Origin: Sphingobacterium prati
GTDB taxonomy: Bacteria; Bacteroidota; Bacteroidia; Sphingobacteriales; Sphingobacteriaceae
NCBI RefSeq assembly: GCF_013167215.1
Contig: NZ_JABJWY010000038.1
Coordinates: 150,765-214,764 of the forward strand
Direction: 5' to 3'
DNA length: 64,000 bases
Shown: piece by piece, positions 59,064 through 64,000 of the stretch
How positions within the stretch are numbered: position 1 is the first letter of the stretch
How the letters are laid out: every line of letters starts with the position of its first letter
Notes under the pieces: generated by a model
What the model was told of the DNA's origin: nothing
Databases searched by the model: none
The model's input: the letters and a program-made list of their open reading frames with translations, nothing else
Program-made: the position numbers and the translations under genes

Positions 59064-60419
59064 ATGGCACGTAAACTTTTGTTGACACATATCGATGTTC
59101 CCGGCATCAATACCTTTGAGGTTTATCGTCAAAAAGGGGGCTATGTTGCTGTTGAAAAAGTAATAAAGACAATGTCTCCCGAAGATGTGGTTGAGGAGGT
59201 GAAAAAATCCGGACTACGTGGTAGGGGGGGCGCAGGCTTTCCGACGGGAATGAAATGGTCTTTTCTCGCAAAACCTGAGGGAGTGCCCCGTTATTTGGTC
59301 TGTAATGCAGATGAGTCTGAGCCAGGCACATTCAAGGATCGTTATTTGATGACACATATCCCACACGCCTTGATCGAGGGAATGATTGTGTCTAGTTTTG
59401 CCCTTGGCGCAAATATATCTTATATCTATGTGCGCGGTGAGATGATGCCTCAGATCAGAATCCTGGAACGTGCGATTGCTGAAGCAAAAGAGAAGGGGTT
59501 TTTAGGTAAAAATATCTTGGGCTCAGGATATGATTTGGAGATCTATGTACAACCTGGTGGAGGTGCTTATATCTGTGGTGAAGAAACCGCATTATTGGAG
59601 TCTCTGGAAGGTAAGCGTGGTAATCCACGTATCAAACCTCCTTTTCCGGCTATAGCGGGATTATATAATTGCCCTACAGTAGTAAATAATGTGGAGTCTA
59701 TTGCAGCAACTGTACCTATTCTTAATTTGGGTGGAGAAGAGTATGCAAAGATCGGTGTGGAGCGTAGTACGGGAACTAAATTGATTTCGGCCAGTGGTAA
59801 TATCGTTAAACCCGGTGTTTATGAAATCGAACTAGGTCTACCGGTAGAAGAGTTTATTTATTCAGATGAATATTGTGGTGGTATAGCCAACGGAAAGCGG
59901 ATGAAAGCAGTTGTGGCTGGTGGTTCGTCGGTACCTATTCTGCCAGCAAACCTTATCTTGAAAACAGCTGCTGGTAACAGTCGTTTAATGACTTATGAAT
60001 CTTTGTCCGATGGTGGTTTTCAAACAGGGACTATGCTTGGCTCGGGTGGTTTTATTGTGTTTGATGAGGATCAGTGTGTGGTCCGAAATACCTGGAATTT
60101 TGCCCGTTTCTATCATCATGAAAGCTGTGGACAATGTTCGCCGTGTCGGGAAGGAACAGGCTGGATGGAAAAGGTGTTGCATAAAATAGAAAGTGGACAT
60201 GGATCCATGTCCGATATAGACTTGCTTTGGGATGTACAGCGCAAGATCGAAGGAAATACCATCTGTCCATTAGGCGATGCAGCCGCCTGGCCTGTGGCTG
60301 CGGCAATCAGGCACTTTAGGGATGAGTTTGAATGGCATATATTACACCCCGAAGAGTCTCAGACAAGAAATTATGGGCTGGCGCATTATGCTGATCCATT
60401 ACAACCAATTGTATCATAA
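59064..60419 (+). CDS. nuoF: NADH:quinone oxidoreductase subunit F
   Basis: A 451-residue subunit that binds NADH, FMN and cluster N3. The nucleotide loop RGRGGAGFPTGMKWSF and NADESEPGTFKDR are intact. YVQPGGGAYICGEETALLESLEGKRGNPR follows, then the 4Fe-4S motif SCGQCSPCREGTGWMEKV with the fourth Cys in NTICPLGDAAAWPV. Start 2 nt after nuoE. Confidence 0.97.
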   Translation: MARKLLLTHIDVPGINTFEVYRQKGGYVAVEKVIKTMSPEDVVEEVKKSGLRGRGGAGFPTGMKWSFLAKPEGVPRYLVCNADESEPGTFKDRYLMTHIPHALIEGMIVSSFALGANISYIYVRGEMMPQIRILERAIAEAKEKGFLGKNILGSGYDLEIYVQPGGGAYICGEETALLESLEGKRGNPRIKPPFPAIAGLYNCPTVVNNVESIAATVPILNLGGEEYAKIGVERSTGTKLISASGNIVKPGVYEIELGLPVEEFIYSDEYCGGIANGKRMKAVVAGGSSVPILPANLILKTAAGNSRLMTYESLSDGGFQTGTMLGSGGFIVFDEDQCVVRNTWNFARFYHHESCGQCSPCREGTGWMEKVLHKIESGHGSMSDIDLLWDVQRKIEGNTICPLGDAAAWPVAAAIRHFRDEFEWHILHPEESQTRNYGLAHYADPLQPIVS

Positions 60420-60449
60420 TAAAAGCTGTAACGATAAATTATAACTATC

Positions 60450-61469
60450 ATGGCAGAAGCGGAAGATGTAAAGTTTAAGGTCACAATAGACGGTATACCA
60501 GTGGAGGTGGCACCGGGGACAACTATATTAAATGCTGCACGGCAGATTGGCGGGGATATCGTTCCGCCCGCAATGTGCTATTACTCTAAACTGGAAGGGA
60601 GTGGTGGAAAATGCCGCACTTGTTTGGTTAAGGTATCGAAAGGTTCCGAAAAGGACCCTCGGCCAATGCCAAAACTCGTAGCATCCTGTCGCACCACTGT
60701 TATGGATGGGATGGAAGTGCAGAACATTACTTCTCCGGAAGTGGTAGAGGCTAGAAAGGGCGTTGTTGAGATTCTTTTGATCAATCACCCTTTGGATTGT
60801 CCGATCTGTGATCAAGCTGGAGAATGTAAACTACAGGATCTAGGATACGAGCACGGCAGTGCGGAAACACGCTATGAATTTGATCGACGCACCTTTGAAC
60901 GAATTGATCTGGGGGACAAAATCCAATTGCATATGAACCGCTGTATTTTGTGTTACCGTTGTGTTTATGTTGCGAATCAACTTACGGATGAACGTGTACA
61001 TGGTATTTTGGGCCGAGGGGATCATTCAGAAATATCGACTTATATCGAAAATGTAATTGACAATGATTTTTCGGGCAATGTGATTGATGTTTGTCCAGTT
61101 GGAGCGCTGACTGATAAAACTTTCCGATTTAAAAATCGGGTCTGGTTTACAAAGCCTGTAGATGCACACCGCGATTGTCCGACCTGCTCCGGCAAAGTGA
61201 CATTATGGTATAGGGGGCAGGATGTTCTGCGTGTGACGGCGCGGAAGGATGAATTTGGTGAGGTGGAGGAATTTATCTGTAATACCTGCCGCTTTGATCA
61301 GAAAAAAACAAGCGTTTGGATTTTGGATGAACCAACAGAAATCGATCCGCAATCTGTAATTTCTGCCAATCATTATGAACTATTTAACCCGCCAAAAGTG
61401 GTGAAGGAGAATCCAATACTTCAACAGCAAAATCGCGAACAGTTGGCTAGAACAGAAAAATTGAAATAA
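60450..61469 (+). CDS. nuoG: Short NADH:quinone oxidoreductase subunit G (no molybdopterin domain)
   Basis: A 339-residue NuoG. It has the N-terminal [2Fe-2S] ferredoxin domain (CYYSKLEGSGGKCRTC and a later Cys in VASC), the His-Cys 4Fe-4S motif (NHPLDCPICDQAGECKLQD), and the next cluster (RCILCYRCVYV...CPVGALTD). A C-terminal Cys-rich zinc-like segment follows (CPTCSGKVTLWY, CNTCRFD). The ~550-residue molybdopterin-oxidoreductase-like domain of E. coli NuoG is absent. This short form is normal in Sphingobacteria, so it is not a truncation. Confidence 0.93.
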   Translation: MAEAEDVKFKVTIDGIPVEVAPGTTILNAARQIGGDIVPPAMCYYSKLEGSGGKCRTCLVKVSKGSEKDPRPMPKLVASCRTTVMDGMEVQNITSPEVVEARKGVVEILLINHPLDCPICDQAGECKLQDLGYEHGSAETRYEFDRRTFERIDLGDKIQLHMNRCILCYRCVYVANQLTDERVHGILGRGDHSEISTYIENVIDNDFSGNVIDVCPVGALTDKTFRFKNRVWFTKPVDAHRDCPTCSGKVTLWYRGQDVLRVTARKDEFGEVEEFICNTCRFDQKKTSVWILDEPTEIDPQSVISANHYELFNPPKVVKENPILQQQNREQLARTEKLK

Positions 61470-61478
61470 GCACGAATT

Positions 61479-62522
61479 ATGGAGTGGTCTTTTGTTATAG
61501 AAAAATTAATATTGGTGTCGGTTATCTTCATTATTACTTTAGTAATAGCGATGTATTCGACACTGGCGGAACGTAAAATAGCAGGTTTTATGCAAGACCG
61601 ATATGGACCGGACCGGGCGGGTATGTTTGGGATCCTGCAACCCTTATGTGATGGTGGAAAGTTCTTCTTTAAAGAAGAAATTATTCCCGCTGGTGCACAC
61701 AAGGTGCTTTTTATTGTCGGGCCAACTATCGCCATCATTACTGCCTGTATCAGTTCGGCTGTTATCCCTTGGGGGCAGGAGCTTCATCTTGGGGATCGGG
61801 TAGTGTCTCTACAGGTAGCAGATGTTAATGTTGGTATATTGTATATGTTTGGCGTTATTGCCCTGGGTGTATATGGTATTATGCTCGGTGGGTGGGCCTC
61901 CAATAATAAATTCTCTTTAATGGGCGCAATTCGTGCTGCTTCGCAGAGCATCAGTTATGAGATTGCTATGGGACTTTCGATCATTGCCTTGCTGATGGTA
62001 ACCCAAAGCCTTTCACTTAAAGAAATTGTAGCCCAACAGTCTGGTTTTGTCAATTGGAATATCTGGGCACAGCCGCTCGGATTTATTATTTTCATGGTCT
62101 GCGCGTTTGCTGAGTGTAACCGTGTTCCCTTTGATTTACCAGAATGTGAGACTGAATTAGTTGGCGGTTATCATACCGAGTATTCGTCCATGAAATTAGG
62201 ACTTTATATGTTCTCCGAGTACATTAATATGTTTGTGTCCTCAGCGTTAATGGCATCACTTTATTTCGGAGGATATAACTTCCCTTTTATGAATGATCTG
62301 GGGCTATCAGCAAATTGGATCACCATTATTGGTGTAATCGTATTCTTCTTGAAAATATTTGGGTTTATCTTTTTCTTTATGTGGGTACGTTGGACTTTAC
62401 CGCGATTCCGTTATGATCAATTGATGAATCTGGGCTGGAAGATGCTGATTCCATTGGCCATTGCCAATATTGTACTTACGGGTGTATTTACATTGATTAA
62501 AGATACTTATTTCTCATCATAA
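61479..62522 (+). CDS. nuoH: NADH:quinone oxidoreductase subunit H
   Basis: A 347-residue membrane subunit with about eight helices that joins the peripheral and membrane arms at the quinone channel. It has AERKIAGFMQDRYGPDRAGMFGILQPLCDGGKFFFKEEI near the N-terminus and the conserved acidic loop AFAECNRVPFDLPECETELVGGYHTEYSSMK. Start 10 nt after nuoG. Confidence 0.97.
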   Translation: MEWSFVIEKLILVSVIFIITLVIAMYSTLAERKIAGFMQDRYGPDRAGMFGILQPLCDGGKFFFKEEIIPAGAHKVLFIVGPTIAIITACISSAVIPWGQELHLGDRVVSLQVADVNVGILYMFGVIALGVYGIMLGGWASNNKFSLMGAIRAASQSISYEIAMGLSIIALLMVTQSLSLKEIVAQQSGFVNWNIWAQPLGFIIFMVCAFAECNRVPFDLPECETELVGGYHTEYSSMKLGLYMFSEYINMFVSSALMASLYFGGYNFPFMNDLGLSANWITIIGVIVFFLKIFGFIFFFMWVRWTLPRFRYDQLMNLGWKMLIPLAIANIVLTGVFTLIKDTYFSS

Positions 62523-62533
62523 GAAAGGATTTT

Positions 62534-63043
62534 ATGCAACTAAGCAATCGTAAAAAAGTAATCGAACAAAAGCCAATGACCTTTTCGGAAAGAATCTATT
62601 TTCCGGCAATTATCAGGGGCCTGCGGATTACATTGAGACATTTTTTCAAGAAGATCCCCACCATTAAATATCCGGAGGAAATAAGACCCTATTCAAAGAA
62701 TTTTAGGGGGCAACATTCGTTGAAGCGAGACGAAGAAGGGCGCGAACGCTGTACTGCATGTGGATTATGCGCGCTGTCTTGTCCTGCAGAAGCGATTACA
62801 ATGACTGCTGCCGAACGAAAAAAAGGGGAAGAACACCTCTATCGTGAAGAGAAGTATGCATCCGTTTATGAAATTAATATGTTGCGCTGCATTTTCTGCG
62901 GTCTTTGTGAAGAAGCCTGTCCAAAAGAAGCTATTTATTTGGATGGGCCACATGTGACAGCAGATTACCTACGTAAAGATTTTATCTATGGAAAGGACAA
63001 GCTGGTCGAGCCGACCTTTGATATTACCAAATTAAAGAGTTAA
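62534..63043 (+). CDS. nuoI: NADH:quinone oxidoreductase subunit I
   Basis: A 169-residue ferredoxin-like subunit with two [4Fe-4S] clusters: CTACGLCALSCP and CIFCGLCEEACP (about residues 76-87 and 115-126). The N-terminal amphipathic segment (FKKIPTIKYPEE) contacts the membrane. The ATG is preceded by AAAGGATTTT. Confidence 0.97.
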   Translation: MQLSNRKKVIEQKPMTFSERIYFPAIIRGLRITLRHFFKKIPTIKYPEEIRPYSKNFRGQHSLKRDEEGRERCTACGLCALSCPAEAITMTAAERKKGEEHLYREEKYASVYEINMLRCIFCGLCEEACPKEAIYLDGPHVTADYLRKDFIYGKDKLVEPTFDITKLKS

Positions 63044-63054
63044 TTCAAGAAATT

Positions 63055-63552
63055 ATGACAGTATTTTATTTTGTAGCCTTCTTGTCTATTTTCTTTGCGC
63101 TGATGACCATCTTTACAAAGAATCCCGTGCATAGTGTATTGTATTTAGTTATTACCTTTTTCACATTCACAGTGCATTACATTCTATTGAATGCTCAGTT
63201 TTTGGCGGTGGTCAATTTTATTGTGTATATGGGCGCTATTATGGTACTCTTTTTATTTGTACTCATGCTGCTCAATTTAAATAAGGATACCGAACCGATG
63301 AAATCCAATTTGGTCAAATTTATGGGCGTGATTGCAGGCTGCTGCCTATTAGTGACTTTTTTGGGCGTATACCGTGTGTTTGAGATCTCCAATCCTCTGA
63401 CAGTCAATAATCCTGAAATTGGATTGGTAAAAAATCTAGGGAAGGTATTGTTTAACGAATTTTTGCTTCCTTTTGAACTGTCCTCATTATTATTATTGAC
63501 GGCAATGATTGGAGCGATATTATTAGCTAAGAAAGAACCTAAACAAATCTAA
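63055..63552 (+). CDS. nuoJ: NADH:quinone oxidoreductase subunit J
   Basis: A 165-residue membrane subunit with five helices and the conserved VYMGAIMVLFLFVLMLLNL segment (the pi-bulge helix, about residues 58-76). The stop overlaps the nuoK start by one nt (TAATG). Confidence 0.95.
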   Translation: MTVFYFVAFLSIFFALMTIFTKNPVHSVLYLVITFFTFTVHYILLNAQFLAVVNFIVYMGAIMVLFLFVLMLLNLNKDTEPMKSNLVKFMGVIAGCCLLVTFLGVYRVFEISNPLTVNNPEIGLVKNLGKVLFNEFLLPFELSSLLLLTAMIGAILLAKKEPKQI

Positions 63553-63881
63553 TGGAAACAGTTGTTCAACAGTTGCAGGGCGTACCCATAAGTCATTATT
63601 TGATTTTTTGCACTATTATTTTTGCTATTGGTGTGATGGGGGTGCTTATCCGTCGTAACGTAATTATTATTATGATGTCCATCGAATTGATGCTTAATGC
63701 TGTCAATCTGCTGCTAGCGGCATTTTCTGTGCAGCATGGGGATTCATCAGGACAGGTGTTTGTCTTCTTTATTATGGCTCTTGCAGCTGCGGAAGTAGCC
63801 GTCGGCCTTGCTATTATCATTATGGTATATCGGAATACGAAGTCTGTGGATATCGATTCCTTAAATAAACTTCGTTGGTAG
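63552..63881 (+). CDS. nuoK: NADH:quinone oxidoreductase subunit K
   Basis: A 109-residue, three-helix antiporter-like subunit. The conserved Glu residues are in MMSIELMLNAVNLL and ALAAAEVAVGLAIIIMVYR. Translationally coupled to nuoJ. Confidence 0.96.
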   Translation: METVVQQLQGVPISHYLIFCTIIFAIGVMGVLIRRNVIIIMMSIELMLNAVNLLLAAFSVQHGDSSGQVFVFFIMALAAAEVAVGLAIIIMVYRNTKSVDIDSLNKLRW

Positions 63882-63900
63882 AACTTAAGAAATAAATACG

Positions 63901-64000
63901 ATGAGTGAATTAATTTGGTTGATTCCCCTTTTGCCCTTAATCGGGTTTATAGTGAATGGTTTAGGCAGAAATGCATTTTCCAAAGGTATGATCGGTGCTT
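63901..64000 (+). CDS. nuoL: NADH:quinone oxidoreductase subunit L, 5' part only
   Basis: The ATG at 63901 opens a frame reading MSELIWLIPLLPLIGFIVNG and on to the window edge. This hydrophobic start with the LIPLLPLIGF motif is the usual NuoL N-terminus, and it follows nuoK at the expected place. About 33 of roughly 600 residues are visible. Confidence 0.85.
   Translation, partial: MSELIWLIPLLPLIGFIVNGLGRNAFSKGMIGA

Noticed and set aside
60450-61469. nuoG as a truncated pseudogene
   Set aside because: The frame is intact, all cluster ligands are present, and the short form without the molybdopterin domain is normal in this group.
1-64000. Mobile elements, CRISPR arrays, toxin-antitoxin pairs, tRNA or rRNA genes
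   Set aside because: I found no transposase, integrase, repeat-spacer pattern or cloverleaf. The YwqK-like MORN repeats at 15679-16809 belong to an exported protein and do not by themselves show a toxin-antitoxin pair.

Overview
The window looks like chromosomal core DNA from a member of the Bacteroidota, most probably Sphingobacteriaceae (Sphingobacterium/Pedobacter-like). The reasons are: AT-rich intergenic DNA with the Bacteroidota promoter signature (TAnnTTTG at -7, TTG near -33) and few Shine-Dalgarno sequences; a short NuoG without a molybdopterin domain; an OMP_b-brl-type outer-membrane barrel with a carboxypeptidase-like plug; an exbB-exbD-exbD-tonB cluster with a PstS-like lipoprotein; and an OmpA/TSP3 porin. 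There are no rRNA or tRNA genes, insertion sequences, prophage genes or CRISPR arrays.

Layout. 1-550: no recognisable gene. 0.55-8.8 kb: an SRPBCC protein, an RNA m5C methyltransferase, bamD-rpoZ-coaBC, a NifU-type Fe-S protein, a LolE-type permease with an MBL hydrolase, and aroE. 8.9-13.8 kb: a TPR protein, the major OmpA porin, and a phosphate module (PiT transporter, DUF47/PhoU-like protein, PhoR-like kinase) whose promoter carries a PhoP-type TTAACA-N5-TTAACA box. 15-20.6 kb: psd, a MORN/YwqK-like protein, polA and rsgA. 20.7-26.2 kb: an uncharacterised envelope block (overlapping 818-aa and 345-aa exported proteins, divergent from an AsmA-like protein). 26.2-32.1 kb: a KtrB/KtrA-type K+ uptake pair, YbjQ and YfhO; three promoters here share a 17-bp element. 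32.1-38.6 kb: rnhB, a large outer-membrane barrel protein, a GNAT, an M16 peptidase and fabD.

38.8-45.8 kb: a divergent RDD gene and a tightly overlapping six-gene operon (SpoIIM-like, membrane protein, DUF4129, DUF4350, MoxR ATPase, DUF58). 45.8-47.8 kb: a Dabb protein and metK; the metK leader contains a convincing SAM-II riboswitch. 47.8-55.7 kb: a lipid kinase, an SUI1 factor, then exbB-exbD-exbD-tonB-small membrane protein-PstS-like lipoprotein-TPR protein. 55.8 kb to the end: nuoA-B-C-D-E-F-G-H-I-J-K and the start of nuoL (respiratory complex I), cut by the window edge.

The most interesting signals are regulatory: the SAM-II aptamer with a compensatory pseudoknot swap and an extra hairpin, a Pho-type box at the phosphate module, a near-perfect sigma-54 -24/-12 element upstream of ompA, a parS-like palindrome, and repeated placement of the -7 promoter element 4-5 nt before the start codon, which predicts nearly leaderless mRNAs. 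All start-site and regulatory calls are by eye.
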